Notes: a model not told the origin generated them from the letters alone. Shown: positions 52,317 through 61,955, numbered from the stretch's first letter. The stretch: 64,000 nt of DNA from Methanoplanus limicola DSM 2279 (GCF_000243255.1 NZ_CM001436.1:1762957-1826956), one strand, 5' to 3'. A program made the numbers and translations.

Positions 52317-53029
52317 CCGTAAAGGTGTGAATTGATGTATTCTGAATTGCAGGCTTTAACGACATCACCGATAATAATCAGTGAAGTTCTCTCTATACCC
52401 TCTGCCCTTGCCTTTTCAGCGATATCCGCGACAGTTCCCTTAACCACAATCTGGTCCGGCCAGGTTGCCCTGTAAACAACTGCTGCGGGTGTTTCCGGCG
52501 GACACCTGACCCTCGACAGTATATCCTCCATATGCTCTGTACCAAGGAATATGACCATAGTCTCACCAAGTGCAGACATCTCTGCAATCTTGTCTTTATC
52601 AAGGGTATTTCCTGCCGGACGGGTGATAATTACAGATTCAGACACTCCTCTTAAGGTAAGCTGAGTCTCAAGTGCTGCCGCGGCGCCAAACATTGAAGAT
52701 ACACCCGGCACCCTCTCAGCATCAACGCCTTTAGCCTTAAGGAGTGCACACTGCTCAACAATTGCACCATACAGAGCAGGATCTCCGGAATGCAGCCTGA
52801 CTACTGTTTTACCCTCAATTGCAGCTTTTGCCATAATCTCAGTCATCTCTTCAAGCTTCATGCCCCAGCTGTCATATTTTTCCTCCGCAGGGCAGTTCTT
52901 TACCAGTTCCGGATTAACAAGCGACCCGGCATAAACTAAAAGATCTGCCTTATCAAGGAGATCCTTTCCTTTAACGGTTATAAGGCCAGGATCACCACAT
53001 CCGGCACCGACAATGTATATTTTAGGCAT
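52313..53029 (-). CDS. cbiF: Cobalt-precorrin-4 (C11)-methyltransferase CbiF
   Basis: Methylates C11. The 238 residues have IYIVGAGCGDPGLITVKG, VYAGSLVNPEL, RLHSGDPALYGAIVEQ, VPGVSSMFGAAAALETQLTL and CPPETPAAVVYRATWPDQ, typical of CbiF/CobM. The gene starts 21 bases after the end of cbiL and overlaps cbiG by 4 bases. Confidence 0.95.
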   Translation of the reverse strand: MPKIYIVGAGCGDPGLITVKGKDLLDKADLLVYAGSLVNPELVKNCPAEEKYDSWGMKLEEMTEIMAKAAIEGKTVVRLHSGDPALYGAIVEQCALLKAKGVDAERVPGVSSMFGAAAALETQLTLRGVSESVIITRPAGNTLDKDKIAEMSALGETMVIFLGTEHMEDILSRVRCPPETPAAVVYRATWPDQIVVKGTVADIAEKARAEGIERTSLIIIGDVVKACNSEYINSHLYG

Positions 53030-53050
53030 AATGATCAGTTGTTATCTTCT

Positions 53051-53686
53051 TTATCCGGACCTCTTTTCGGCCGGATTATTTTTCCGGGCAAAAAGAATAC
53101 TGAAATACGGACTTTCATCGGGAATATCACCATTTCTGAAAATATTCTGCTCATTCATAAATATCTTCTCTGCAAGAATAAACTCGTTATATCCTTCAGC
53201 CTTAAGTTTAACAGACATATCTTTTGGTTTTCTTACCTTAAGCATTAACTTAGAATTGATCTCTGACCCGTCTGAGATCTCGACTCCGCCGTTAATAGCT
53301 ATGCCTGTGGCTGATGCAAAAGCTGTAATTGAACTTATACCCGGAACGGTATCAAAAGAGATTTTTGGATGGGTCTTTTTCAGTACTGAACATAGCCGGC
53401 CAAATGTCCCGTAAAAATTGGGATCACCAAGTATGCAGAATACTGCAAGACCTTCTTCAGCAACAGGAGCAATTATTTCTGTATTTTCATGGATACACCT
53501 GCTGATGTAATCCTCATCATCGGTCATAGGAAAAGAAAGCACTGTTACGTCTTTTCTGTATGGTGAGATGATCTCCTTTGCAACTTTACCGGGTACAAAT
53601 ACCGCATCAGCTTTTTTAATCAGGTTTACTGCTTTTATAGTCAGCAACTCCGGATCTCCGGGACCTATTCCGACTGCAACAAGCAT
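53051..53686 (-). CDS. cbiL: Cobalt-factor II/precorrin-2 (C20)-methyltransferase CbiL
   Basis: Adds the C20 methyl group, the first committed corrin-path methylation after precorrin-2. The 211 residues show LVAVGIGPGDPELLTIKAV, LGDPNFYGTFGRLCS and VPGISSITAFASATGIAI. It starts 1 base after the cbiT stop. This is the second gene of the operon. Confidence 0.92.
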   Translation of the reverse strand: MLVAVGIGPGDPELLTIKAVNLIKKADAVFVPGKVAKEIISPYRKDVTVLSFPMTDDEDYISRCIHENTEIIAPVAEEGLAVFCILGDPNFYGTFGRLCSVLKKTHPKISFDTVPGISSITAFASATGIAINGGVEISDGSEINSKLMLKVRKPKDMSVKLKAEGYNEFILAEKIFMNEQNIFRNGDIPDESPYFSILFARKNNPAEKRSG

Positions 53687-53687
53687 T

Positions 53688-54215
53688 TTACTTGTTCACA
53701 CTCCCTGAAATTATGTAAACCGGATTTATAGGCTTAAACATTATTCCGGCGGCAATATCACAGGATTTAGTAACCTGAACATATACTGCCTCTTCAAATA
53801 TATCAAGTTCTTTCATCTTATTAACAGTTTTACTGACCGTCTCAAGCATAACAGCATTAACAACAATTCTGCGCTGCACAATTTCATTAAGTCTGTCAAG
53901 AACTGCCTCAATGTTAACCGAACCTCCAAGGAAGGCGCAGTCAAGATAATCAATCTCCAGAAGAGTTTTTCCTGCTTCACCTTTTATGAGACAGATATTT
54001 TCCGCTGAGGATTCTTCAATTTCCCGTCCGGCATACCTTATTGCTTCTTCTCTCTTATCAATTGCAATAACTTTTTTACACATTTTAGAGGCTTCAATTG
54101 ATATTTTGCCGGTTCCGCATCCAATGTCTGCAAAAATATCATCCTTCAAAAGTCCGAGCTTCTGCATGGATATAGCCATTATCTCATCCTGAGTCGGACC
54201 ACCGGTAAGTTTCAT
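53688..54215 (-). CDS. cbiT: Cobalt-precorrin-6B (C15)-methyltransferase/decarboxylase CbiT
   Basis: Methylates C15 and decarboxylates the C12 acetate. The 175 residues start with KLTGGPTQDEIMAISMQKLGL and the SAM-binding FADIGCGTGKISIEASKM, with AFLGGSVNIEAVLDRL later. It is the first gene of the minus-strand cbi operon. Its promoter lies in the gap 54216-54446, which also holds a 12-bp palindrome CTGCTTAAGCAG at 54276-54287; a palindrome of that size is expected by chance in this window and is not claimed as an operator. Confidence 0.95.
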   Translation of the reverse strand: MKLTGGPTQDEIMAISMQKLGLLKDDIFADIGCGTGKISIEASKMCKKVIAIDKREEAIRYAGREIEESSAENICLIKGEAGKTLLEIDYLDCAFLGGSVNIEAVLDRLNEIVQRRIVVNAVMLETVSKTVNKMKELDIFEEAVYVQVTKSCDIAAGIMFKPINPVYIISGSVNK

Positions 54216-54446
54216 GTCAGAAATAACTTTAATTTTTCTTATGTAAATTAATGCTTAATTTATTTTCACGATATTCTGCTTAAGCAGTATCATTTATGAG
54301 TACCCGCACAGGTAAAAATCAGGCAGTTTTTTGCCGTGACTTCATTAAATTTTGATAATTCTGAGTTAATCAGTATATAAAGAAATCTCTTTTTTTCAAA
54401 TTCGTGTCGTAAAGGTTAAAGAGCGTATCTGCTCAATATATACAGA

Positions 54447-54626
54447 ATGATCAAAGTAAGAAGAGAGGTCTGTGGATATTGCGGTGCCTGTGTTTCTGTC
54501 TGCCCAAAAGGAGCACTCGAACTTGTTGATGCTTACCTTTCAGTTGATTATGATAACTGCAAAAATTGCAATATTTGTGTGAAAGTCTGCCCCCTTGGCG
54601 CTCTGGAGGTGGCCGATGAAGAGTGA
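54447..54626 (+). CDS. Two-cluster [4Fe-4S] ferredoxin
   Basis: A 59-residue ferredoxin with two complete CxxCxxCxxxC motifs at Cys 9, 12, 15, 19 and Cys 38, 41, 44, 48. Its last 11 bases overlap the start of the geranylgeranyl reductase gene. A ferredoxin next to this reductase in Methanosarcina acetivorans has been reported to be needed for full saturation of archaeal lipids, so this one likely supplies electrons to its neighbour. A TATATAA box near 54371-54378 could serve as promoter. Confidence 0.92.
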   Translation: MIKVRREVCGYCGACVSVCPKGALELVDAYLSVDYDNCKNCNICVKVCPLGALEVADEE

Positions 54627-55815
54627 ATATGATGTTTTAATAATCGGAGGAGGTCCCGGTGGCGCCCTTGCTGCAAAAACTGCCGCAGAAAAGGGTCTTT
54701 CCGTAGCCCTTGCCGAAAAACGCCCTGCAATTGGTGCCCCTGTGAGGTGCGCAGAGGGAATAGGCGAGGATTTAATCTGCGAATTTTTTGATGAAATTGA
54801 TCCTAAATGGATCTCTGCAAAGATAGAAGGAGCAAAACTCATTGCACCAGATGGATCATATTTCTACTTAAATCCGGAAATGGCCGGCAATGAAGTGGGA
54901 TTTGTTCTTGACAGGAAATTTTTTGACCGGGATCTTATCTGGCAGGCAGTACATGCCGGCGCAGAGATATTTGTAAAGGCAAGGGCCGTTGGTGCTATTG
55001 TTGAAAATGGCGTTGTATGCGGTGCAAAAATAGAGTACAATGGCGAGGTTCGGGAAGTCAGAGCAAAGATTACAATTGCCGCTGACGGAGTAGAATCAAA
55101 ATTCACACGCTGGTGCGGAATTGATACGACAGTGCCTCTGCGCGAAATGGAAACCTGCGCACAGTATCTGATGACTGATATTAACATCGAACCCAATATT
55201 ACTGTATTTCATGTCGGAAGAGAGATCGCACCAGAAGGATATCTGTGGATCTTTCCAAAAGGGCACCGCTCTGCAAATGTAGGTATTGGTATTTCCGGCA
55301 CGCAGTCAGGAGACGGGCAGCGCGCAAAGGATTATCTCGACAGATATGTCAGTGAAAACTTCCCCGAAGGAAAGATTATTGAACAGATCGCAGGAGGAGT
55401 TTCAGTCTGTGAACCTCTGGAATGTACTGTGTCTGACGGTCTGATGATCATTGGGGACGCTGCAAGGATAAGCGATCCTATGACAGGCGGCGGGATCTAC
55501 AATGCGATGTATACCGGACGTCTGGCAGCTGAAGTTGCTTCAAAGTGTATTGAATCAGGCGACCTTTCAAAAGAGGCACTCATGGAATATGATTCTGTGT
55601 GGCGCGATTCAAAGATGGGCAGGGCACTTGAACGTAATTATCAGATGAAAGAGATATTTGTAAAATTGACCGATAAACAGCTTAATGCAATTCTTACTTC
55701 GGTAAAAAATCTTAAAATGGCAGATTTTTCCACACTTTCACTTGTTAAAGAAATTGTGAAGTTAAATCCCAAACTTATCAAGGACCTTACCGGCCTTAAA
55801 AAATATTTTGAATAA
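54616..55815 (+). CDS. Digeranylgeranylglycerophospholipid (geranylgeranyl) reductase
   Basis: Flavoprotein that saturates the isoprenoid chains of archaeal lipids. The 399 residues start with the FAD-binding [22 protein letters not shown], then [46 protein letters not shown], and the second FAD motif [24 protein letters not shown]. The ATG at 54616 has GGAGGTGG upstream inside the ferredoxin gene; the frame open to 54595 is not needed. The overlap with ferredoxin indicates coupled expression. Confidence 0.95.
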   Translation: MKSEYDVLIIGGGPGGALAAKTAAEKGLSVALAEKRPAIGAPVRCAEGIGEDLICEFFDEIDPKWISAKIEGAKLIAPDGSYFYLNPEMAGNEVGFVLDRKFFDRDLIWQAVHAGAEIFVKARAVGAIVENGVVCGAKIEYNGEVREVRAKITIAADGVESKFTRWCGIDTTVPLREMETCAQYLMTDINIEPNITVFHVGREIAPEGYLWIFPKGHRSANVGIGISGTQSGDGQRAKDYLDRYVSENFPEGKIIEQIAGGVSVCEPLECTVSDGLMIIGDAARISDPMTGGGIYNAMYTGRLAAEVASKCIESGDLSKEALMEYDSVWRDSKMGRALERNYQMKEIFVKLTDKQLNAILTSVKNLKMADFSTLSLVKEIVKLNPKLIKDLTGLKKYFE

Positions 55816-56037
55816 TTTTTATTCTAATATACCATTTTAATTATAGGAGTTAATCAGCCAGCATTTTTTATTTTCACTTCAGACACAGATAAAAATCAGG
55901 ATAATTAAATTCAAAACACTGTGATTATTAAAAATAAATATATGTCAGTTGATGAAACAGCAGACATACAGTTAATTCTGCCCGCCCACAGAGATATTAT
56001 CAGATATGTGATTTATAGATTTAGACGATAATATTGT

Positions 56038-56724
56038 TCATTTCCTTCCGGCAGGCTTTTTATTTGGTGCTTTAAGCTGCTTGTTCAGAATTTTTAGACA
56101 TTCTTCTTCTGCTTCCTTCTTCGAAAAAACTATGATATTATCATTTGGCCTGATTCTTACGCTTCCGTTTGGAATTATTATATCCTTACCCTGCCTGATG
56201 ATTGCAATAAAAACAAAATCCTTAACGTTTAATTCTTTAATTTCATGGTTAACAAACGGAGCATCTTTATCTACTGCAATCTCAAAGATTATCCCTCCGG
56301 GAATTGCGGCCAGCTGCTCCATGTTTGGATTTTCTGACCAGTAATAAAGCCGATTCGCAACAAGTTCGTCAGGATTTTCGCTTATTCTTACACCAACTTC
56401 CTTAAAGAGTTCTGAATGCTCTATCTGGTTAACTATAGATACAAGATTTTTAACATTGAATCTCTTTGCAAGCCAGCATGTCATCAGATTAACTGCATCG
56501 TCACTGGTCGTTGTAACAAGGGCATCTGCCCTGTCTATACCTGCATCCTCAAGAATAGATTTATCTGTTGAATTGCCCGTTATTGCAAGGACATCATAGT
56601 GTTCAAGTATCTCATTGCATCTTTCCTCATCCTTATCAATAACGACAACACTGTCACCGTGCTGTGCAGCTACTGCTGCAAGGCTTCTTCCTATTCCGCC
56701 AAGACCAATCACTATGATATACAT
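56038..56724 (-). CDS. TrkA-type NAD-binding potassium uptake regulator (RCK domains)
   Basis: A 228-residue cytoplasmic regulator of K+ transport. The N-terminal RCK_N domain has IIVIGLGGIGRSLAAVAAQHGDSVVVIDKDEERC, binding NAD(H) or nucleotides, and VTTTSDDAVNLMTC. The C-terminal RCK_C domain (residues 145-215, FEIAVDKDAPFVNHEIKEL; VRIRPNDNIIVFSKKE) senses ligands. No transporter (TrkH) or channel is adjacent, so the partner lies elsewhere. It could be a stand-alone TrkA. Confidence 0.9.
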   Translation of the reverse strand: MYIIVIGLGGIGRSLAAVAAQHGDSVVVIDKDEERCNEILEHYDVLAITGNSTDKSILEDAGIDRADALVTTTSDDAVNLMTCWLAKRFNVKNLVSIVNQIEHSELFKEVGVRISENPDELVANRLYYWSENPNMEQLAAIPGGIIFEIAVDKDAPFVNHEIKELNVKDFVFIAIIRQGKDIIIPNGSVRIRPNDNIIVFSKKEAEEECLKILNKQLKAPNKKPAGRK

Positions 56725-56782
56725 CAGGATAACGTATCAAACAAGGCTATAGATATAATTTATGAATTACCATAACTAAGTA

Positions 56783-57421
56783 GTGATCTGCGGCATCGAT
56801 GAAGCGGGAAAAGGTTCAGTTATCGGCCCGATGGTAATTGGCGGAATAAGCGGCGTAAAATTATCAGACTTTGAAGAGAGAGGTTTTGCAGACTCAAAAA
56901 AACTTTCTCCAAAGAGAAGGGAGAGCCTTTATGGGGAGCTGACAAGAGAATTTAAAACTTCAGTAATTGTTATCTCAGCGCCGGATATTGATCAGAAAAG
57001 AGAAACAATGTCAATGAACGATATCGTAGCGCACGGACATGCCTCAGTAATTAAGCAGCTATCTGCCGGCACTGCTTATGTAGACGCCTGTGATGTCAAT
57101 GAGGCAAGGTACGGAAATAAGATAGCTGATCTTCTGGACAATAAAGTAACAGTATATTCAAAACATAAAGCAGACAATATTTATCCGGTTGTTGCCGCAG
57201 CCTCGATAGTCGCCAAGGTAACAAGGGACAGACTGATAAAAGAATTATCTGAAGTTTACGGGACAATAGGCAGTGGTTATCCGTCAGACCCTGTTACGAT
57301 CTCATATCTGGAGGGTTATATCCGGGAAAACAAAGAAGCACCGGATATTGCAAGAAAAAGCTGGAAGACAGTCTCTAACATTATCGAACGGGGAAAACAA
57401 AGAAGTATTTTTGAATTTTAA
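56783..57421 (+). CDS. rnhB: Ribonuclease HII
   Basis: Cleaves the RNA strand of RNA-DNA hybrids and single ribonucleotides in DNA. The 212 residues have the catalytic Asp6-Glu7 in GIDEAGKGSVIGPMVIGG, Asp in AYVDACDVNEARY, and HKADNIYPVVAAASIVAKVTRDR with the conserved Lys and Asp. GK in the first motif replaces the common GR, a mild variant. The start is a GTG at 56783, with no strong ribosome binding site, so the mRNA may be leaderless. Confidence 0.95.
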   Translation: MICGIDEAGKGSVIGPMVIGGISGVKLSDFEERGFADSKKLSPKRRESLYGELTREFKTSVIVISAPDIDQKRETMSMNDIVAHGHASVIKQLSAGTAYVDACDVNEARYGNKIADLLDNKVTVYSKHKADNIYPVVAAASIVAKVTRDRLIKELSEVYGTIGSGYPSDPVTISYLEGYIRENKEAPDIARKSWKTVSNIIERGKQRSIFEF

Positions 57422-57611
57422 GCACAGAATATATAAACTCAGACAATATATCCGGCAGAATTAATAACTGCGAAGATGGTATAGAAGTATTCACAGGAGG
57501 TGCAGTCACTGTCATATATTGCCTCAATATGTAACTTCATCATAAAATTATTTGATGTAAAATCTGTTCTCTTAAGAACTTTCATCAGCTATAGAATTCA
57601 AACCATTGTAG

Positions 57612-58913
57612 ATGAATTTGCTATTGATTGCAGTTTTTTTGGTTGCACTATACTTTTTAATAGCGGGTTATATTAAGAAAAATAATCTCTGGGAAGATCA
57701 TATCAGATTTTATGGACCAATACTTGCTCTGAAGACCGACAATGTTGGTTTTTTTGATAAATTCCTGCCATACTCAAGATTTCTGAAACTATACGGTACT
57801 GCGGGTGCGGTAATGGTAGTCATCGTATCCCTGCTGTTTTCAGTGCTGATGATCTTTTCATTCCAGAAGACGCTCGCCTCCCCGCCTGCGCCTACAGGGA
57901 TTTATGAACCGCAGAATATTCTTGCAATTCCTGGAATAAATGAATTTCTTCCCCTGAGTTTTGCAGTAATTATAGCCTTTATTGTAACTCTCGTAGTCCA
58001 TGAGTTTGGGCATGGAATACTTGCAAGAATTGAAGGTATGCGGGTTGAAAGTACCGGAGTATTGTTTTTTGTAATTCCTATTGGTGCTTTTGTTGAACCA
58101 TGTGAAGAAGATGTTGAAAAAGCCAGCGGCAGGTCAAGAATAAGGATGTTTGGTGCAGGGATAACCAATAATCTCGTAGTTGCACTTATTGCATTTCTGC
58201 TCCTGGCACTCTTCATGGGCATGGCACACCCGGTTGATGCACCGTATGTGAAGGCTGTTTATGCCGGTTATCCTGCCGATGATTCGGGTCTTTTGCCCAA
58301 CTCACTGATAATATCTGTAAATGACATTGATGTCACTTCAAGAGAGGATGTTACATCTATAATGTCGGGCACAAAACCCGGAGATACTGTTTCAGTTACA
58401 TCAGTTCATGAAGGAATGACCAGTACAAATAATCTGAAACTTACAGAATGGCCGGAGGAATACGGAGATAAAAATTCAGGTTTCATGGGAGTCTCTTATT
58501 ACGATTCTTCCAGAGCAAAAGAACTGTCGGATAAATATATCAGATCTCCCTTAGGGCCGCTTTTACTCGTATATGTGCCGATAAATGCCGTAATTGACGG
58601 TGACAGTCTCGGACTTGGCATACTTGCATTTGATTCACCCGACACAGTTGCATGGAGCGAACCTTTCTACGGCTACTGGCAGTTAATTCAGATATTATTC
58701 TGGCTTTTCTGGTTTAATTTTGCAGTGGCAACATTCAACGCCCTGCCGCTGATTCCTCTGGATGGCGGATATATTATGCAGGAAGGTGTTAAAAACTTTT
58801 TTGCAGCCAGAAACAAGGAGAGATATGCGGACTATATCGTATCGGGGATAAGCTGGCTCATGATATTTATCATAGTGTCGCTGATTATGATACCATATAT
58901 TGCTTCGTTTTAA
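57612..58913 (+). CDS. Site-2 protease family membrane metalloprotease (M50)
   Basis: Zinc protease that cleaves within membranes. The 433 residues have an N-terminal helix, a further helix near residues 75-95, the zinc motif HEFGHGI in a membrane helix, GIPIGAFVEP-like turn, a PDZ domain at about 205-265 (VDAPYVKAVYAGYPADDSGLLPNSLIISVNDIDV), and the third zinc ligand in NALPLIPLDGGYIM. About six membrane segments are visible. The region 57422-57611 upstream holds only AT-rich sequence and a GGAGGTG without a convincing gene. Confidence 0.92.
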   Translation: MNLLLIAVFLVALYFLIAGYIKKNNLWEDHIRFYGPILALKTDNVGFFDKFLPYSRFLKLYGTAGAVMVVIVSLLFSVLMIFSFQKTLASPPAPTGIYEPQNILAIPGINEFLPLSFAVIIAFIVTLVVHEFGHGILARIEGMRVESTGVLFFVIPIGAFVEPCEEDVEKASGRSRIRMFGAGITNNLVVALIAFLLLALFMGMAHPVDAPYVKAVYAGYPADDSGLLPNSLIISVNDIDVTSREDVTSIMSGTKPGDTVSVTSVHEGMTSTNNLKLTEWPEEYGDKNSGFMGVSYYDSSRAKELSDKYIRSPLGPLLLVYVPINAVIDGDSLGLGILAFDSPDTVAWSEPFYGYWQLIQILFWLFWFNFAVATFNALPLIPLDGGYIMQEGVKNFFAARNKERYADYIVSGISWLMIFIIVSLIMIPYIASF

Positions 58914-58923
58914 GACGGAATAA

Positions 58924-58939
58924 TTGCTGAATTCAGCAA
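58924..58939. terminator. Palindrome between converging genes
   Basis: TTGCTGAATTCAGCAA is a 16-bp perfect inverted repeat in the 67-base gap between two stop codons; it could form a short hairpin ending both transcripts. An oligo-A tract for the opposite strand follows. Confidence 0.35.
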
Positions 58940-58980
58940 AAACTCACAAATTTTCTATATTAATTACTGTTAAAAAAGTG

Positions 58981-60060
58981 TTATTTTTCATCCAGATCTT
59001 TGATGTCCTTTACACTGACATCACTTAGATCTTCGATTTTGTTCTCAATTCTCTGTACAGTCTTTGCGGCATCCTCAACATCCTCATCCCCGGCCATACT
59101 TCCAAGGATTGATTCGTCAAGGCTGACATTTTTCCAGTCCTCATCTTTCAGCTCTTCATCCTCGGCGCCGAGAAACTTCGCGCTCTGTTTAATAAGACTT
59201 GAAATCTCAAACGGAAATATGATCTTGGTGGCCTGACCGTCTGACATCTGCTTTAAGGCATCAAGGGAAAGGACAGTTATTGCCTTTTTGTCAAGCGGCC
59301 GCGAACCAAGCGCAAGAATTCTTAGTCCCTGCGCCTCACCCTGTGCCTGGAGTATTCTTGATTTGCGGTCACCTTCGGCCCGCAGAATTTTACTCTGCCT
59401 GTCACCTTCCGCCTCCAGTATCATCGACTGCCTCTTTCCTTCGGCAGAGAGAATTGCAGACCTCTTCTCACCGTCTGCACGCAGGATTGCAGCTCTCCTC
59501 TCCCTTTCTGCTGCTGTCTGCTCCGTCATCGCCTGTTTTACCGCGCCGACAGGATCAACTTCCCTTATCTCCACCCTCTCAACCTTGACACCCCACTGGT
59601 CAGTCTCCCTGTCAAGAGAGTCGCGCAGGCGGTTGTTGATGAGATCCCTGTTATAAAGGACCTCATCAAGTTCGAGATCCCCTATTATACCTCTTAAGCT
59701 TGTCTGTGCCAGTGCGAGGGTTGCCATCCGGTAATTTGACACCTCAAAATAAGATTTTTCAGGGTCAACCACTCTCGTATATACAATTGCATCCACATTG
59801 GTGGGTGAATTATCCTTTGTAATCACTTCCTGCTGTGGTACATCCATCACCTGCGTTCTAAGGTCAATCTTTACAATTTCCGTGATGAATGGTATGACCC
59901 ACCGAAATCCCGGATTTAGCCTGCCTATATACTGCCCCAGACGAATCTGGAGGGCCTGTTCGTACGGCTGAACGATTACAACGCCCTTTGCAAATATAAG
60001 AACAATTGCAAGAACGAGAATTATTGTCAGAAATATATTGTCTAAACCAATAAGAGCCAT
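58981..60060 (-). CDS. SPFH/Band 7 domain protein (stomatin/HflK-like)
   Basis: A 359-residue membrane-anchored scaffold protein. An N-terminal helix (residues 8-28) precedes the SPFH domain (VQPYEQALQIRLGQYIGRLNPGFRWVIPF, VVDPEKSYFEVSNYRMATLALAQTSLRGIIG), then a coiled region of repeated 10-residue units (RAAILRADGEKRSAILSAEG and so on) rich in Ala, Glu and Arg. It is partnered with the NfeD gene two bases upstream, a widespread arrangement. Such pairs organise membrane microdomains or regulate proteases. Confidence 0.93.
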   Translation of the reverse strand: MALIGLDNIFLTIILVLAIVLIFAKGVVIVQPYEQALQIRLGQYIGRLNPGFRWVIPFITEIVKIDLRTQVMDVPQQEVITKDNSPTNVDAIVYTRVVDPEKSYFEVSNYRMATLALAQTSLRGIIGDLELDEVLYNRDLINNRLRDSLDRETDQWGVKVERVEIREVDPVGAVKQAMTEQTAAERERRAAILRADGEKRSAILSAEGKRQSMILEAEGDRQSKILRAEGDRKSRILQAQGEAQGLRILALGSRPLDKKAITVLSLDALKQMSDGQATKIIFPFEISSLIKQSAKFLGAEDEELKDEDWKNVSLDESILGSMAGDEDVEDAAKTVQRIENKIEDLSDVSVKDIKDLDEK

Positions 60061-60062
60061 AT

Positions 60063-60518
60063 TTAAATCTCCTCAACGGTCACATGCACTCCTTCCGAAT
60101 GAATGACTTTGACCTTCTTTCCGGCAGGAATACTCCTACCTTGCGTTGTTGCACTCCAGTCAACATTTTCTATTGTAACTTTTCCGGATATTGAATCAGC
60201 ACTGATCTCCTTTGTAGCAATTCCGGTCTTTCCAATCAGTGAATCTTTACTGGCAGTAAACGGGGACCTGCTGTCAGTAGCAATTCTGCTGTATATCATC
60301 ACCGAAATTCCGGCAGACAGGAGAGCAACAATTATCCCGATCACAATAATCAGAGATGTGTCAAATAGTTCAGGAAACAGAAGTGAGATGATTCCGATTA
60401 TTATCAGGGTTGTTCCGGGCACTGCGATGAAAAATCCCGGATTAAAAGCCTCAATAAGCAGCATGAGGACACCGATTACTATCAGAATCCATCCAATGGC
60501 AATTATATCCATTACCAT
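60063..60518 (-). CDS. NfeD-family membrane protein
   Basis: A 151-residue protein with membrane segments at about residues 8-25, 30-48 and 53-73, then an OB-fold domain (SLIGKTGIATKEISADSISGKVTIENVDWSATT; IPAGKKVKVIHSEGVHVTVEE). This is the short NfeD type lacking the protease domain. It starts the SPFH operon and probably binds the SPFH protein. A second ATG two codons in could also start it. Confidence 0.9.
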   Translation of the reverse strand: MVMDIIAIGWILIVIGVLMLLIEAFNPGFFIAVPGTTLIIIGIISLLFPELFDTSLIIVIGIIVALLSAGISVMIYSRIATDSRSPFTASKDSLIGKTGIATKEISADSISGKVTIENVDWSATTQGRSIPAGKKVKVIHSEGVHVTVEEI

Positions 60519-60680
60519 GATGAAGAAAGAATAGTTCCCTATTATATATAAGGTTTAATCAGACATTACTGAAAAAAATGTCAGGTTATTTATTTTTCCC
60601 GGAAAATAACAGCTCCATGAACTCCTATGAAATAATAACTGTTTCATTCATCATCTGTGAACCGGCTGGCTCATAGGGGA

Positions 60681-61547
60681 CTATTTAACAAGCATCGCAA
60701 TGCGTGAACCCTTATCAACACCGATATCTTCTGCAATCGGCTGGCATTTGACCATCATAAGATATAGAACTGGCGGAAGTTTTTCTGTCTTTTTATGTTC
60801 ACTTAAGGATTCATAATTTGCCATTCCCTTAGAGATTATGAGGGTTGCATCATCTATTGCAGCTTTAACATCCTGCGGCAGTATATCCAGGTTAACTCCG
60901 AGTTCTGCTATATCTTTAGTATTTGTGAGTAATCTGTCTGAAATTTTATCAAGTCCGATACTTAGGGCATCTTCCATTGTAGCATCGTTTATTATTGGAC
61001 TACCCCTTACCACAACTGTGATGTATGAACCGTTATTTTTAAGATATTCTATAAGATATCGGTCAAAAACTATCTCCCCACAGTTATCACAGAGATAAAC
61101 AATTTTGCTGCATAAACCGGATGCTTCATTTGTATCGTCTATTGAAAGACCTTTCCTGAATTCTTCCATGAAGAAAGAACTGAAATCATCTGAAACTTTG
61201 TGCTCCACCGAACCGTGATCAAGGGTATTTGCAATGATTGTTCCAAGGCAGATGTCCCGGAAACCTGATAATCTCCCCTTTACATCTTCAAGAACATTTA
61301 AAGCAGTGTTATTGTCTTCAGATTTTATTTCCCTGTAAGGGTCACTGTCAGATATGCACTCACAGACAAGCCTGTGAATCATGCTGGAGATCTGTGGTGA
61401 CGGATTATCGTCATTAATATGTTCTAACAGCAGATTCTCACATTTATCTGCAGTTTCTTCGATAAGTCTGTCATCATCTGTTGAAAGTCTGCATTCATAT
61501 TCAACTCTTCCAAGAAGGCAGTTAAAACAGGTTTTATTCATCTTCAT
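60681..61547 (-). CDS. DUF89/ARMT1-like family protein
   Basis: A 288-residue protein of the archaeal DUF89 family, related to damage-control phosphatases that act on unwanted phosphometabolites. It starts MKMNKTCFNCLLGRVEYEC, with YLCDNCGEIVFDRYLIEYL (the Asp-Asn pair expected for metal binding), VRGSPIINDATMEDAL and LIISKGMANYESL. These match the family motifs. The frame is open to 61574, but the ATG at 61547 fits better. It stands alone, convergent with nothing nearby. Confidence 0.87.
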   Translation of the reverse strand: MKMNKTCFNCLLGRVEYECRLSTDDDRLIEETADKCENLLLEHINDDNPSPQISSMIHRLVCECISDSDPYREIKSEDNNTALNVLEDVKGRLSGFRDICLGTIIANTLDHGSVEHKVSDDFSSFFMEEFRKGLSIDDTNEASGLCSKIVYLCDNCGEIVFDRYLIEYLKNNGSYITVVVRGSPIINDATMEDALSIGLDKISDRLLTNTKDIAELGVNLDILPQDVKAAIDDATLIISKGMANYESLSEHKKTEKLPPVLYLMMVKCQPIAEDIGVDKGSRIAMLVK

Positions 61548-61812
61548 ATTTATTTCACAACCGTCCGGTACCAATAAAACTTGAACCCGCAGCAGAATAG
61601 TATATTCGGTTTTAAAAAATAGTTATCGGGTTTTTTATTCAGAATCTGTACAGTGATTCGATATAACTTTCAAAAGGATTGTTGCAATGATATTCGGTCA
61701 TTTTTTTCACCGGAATATCATTTGTATCGCCAGGCAATAATATTATTTGACAACAATAAATCATTATAATTATTGATCATCATAATTGAAAAATATAAAT
61801 TTTATAAAAATA

Positions 61813-61887
61813 TGGGGCCACCGCGATTCGAACGCGGGTCAGAAGACCCCCAGTCTCCTAGGATGGTCCAGGCTACCCTATGGCCCC
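61813..61887 (-). tRNA. tRNA-Pro (anticodon GGG)
   Basis: On the minus strand: acceptor GGGGCCA pairs with TGGCCCC; the anticodon stem GGAGA/TCTTC holds CTGGGGG with anticodon GGG; the T arm is CCGCG/CGCGG around TTCGAAT. The discriminator base is A. CCA is not encoded. Confidence 0.93.
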
Positions 61888-61955
61888 GGTGCAAAATGCT
61901 ATTTCATATTGTCAGTGCCAACTTAATTAACTTCTCTTTTGTCTCCGGAGGTTCT

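Noticed and set aside
54276-54287. 12-bp palindrome CTGCTTAAGCAG upstream of cbiT
   Set aside because: Palindromes of this length are expected several times by chance in 64 kb; no second copy or spacing supports an operator.
57498-57680. Frame starting with GTG inside a GGAGGTG before the site-2 protease
   Set aside because: It overlaps the protease start in another frame, has no independent ribosome binding site and an unlikely composition.
59280-59656. Long plus-strand frames opposite the SPFH protein
   Set aside because: They arise from the regular Ala/Glu/Arg repeat of the SPFH coil and give Ser/Pro-rich shadow translations.
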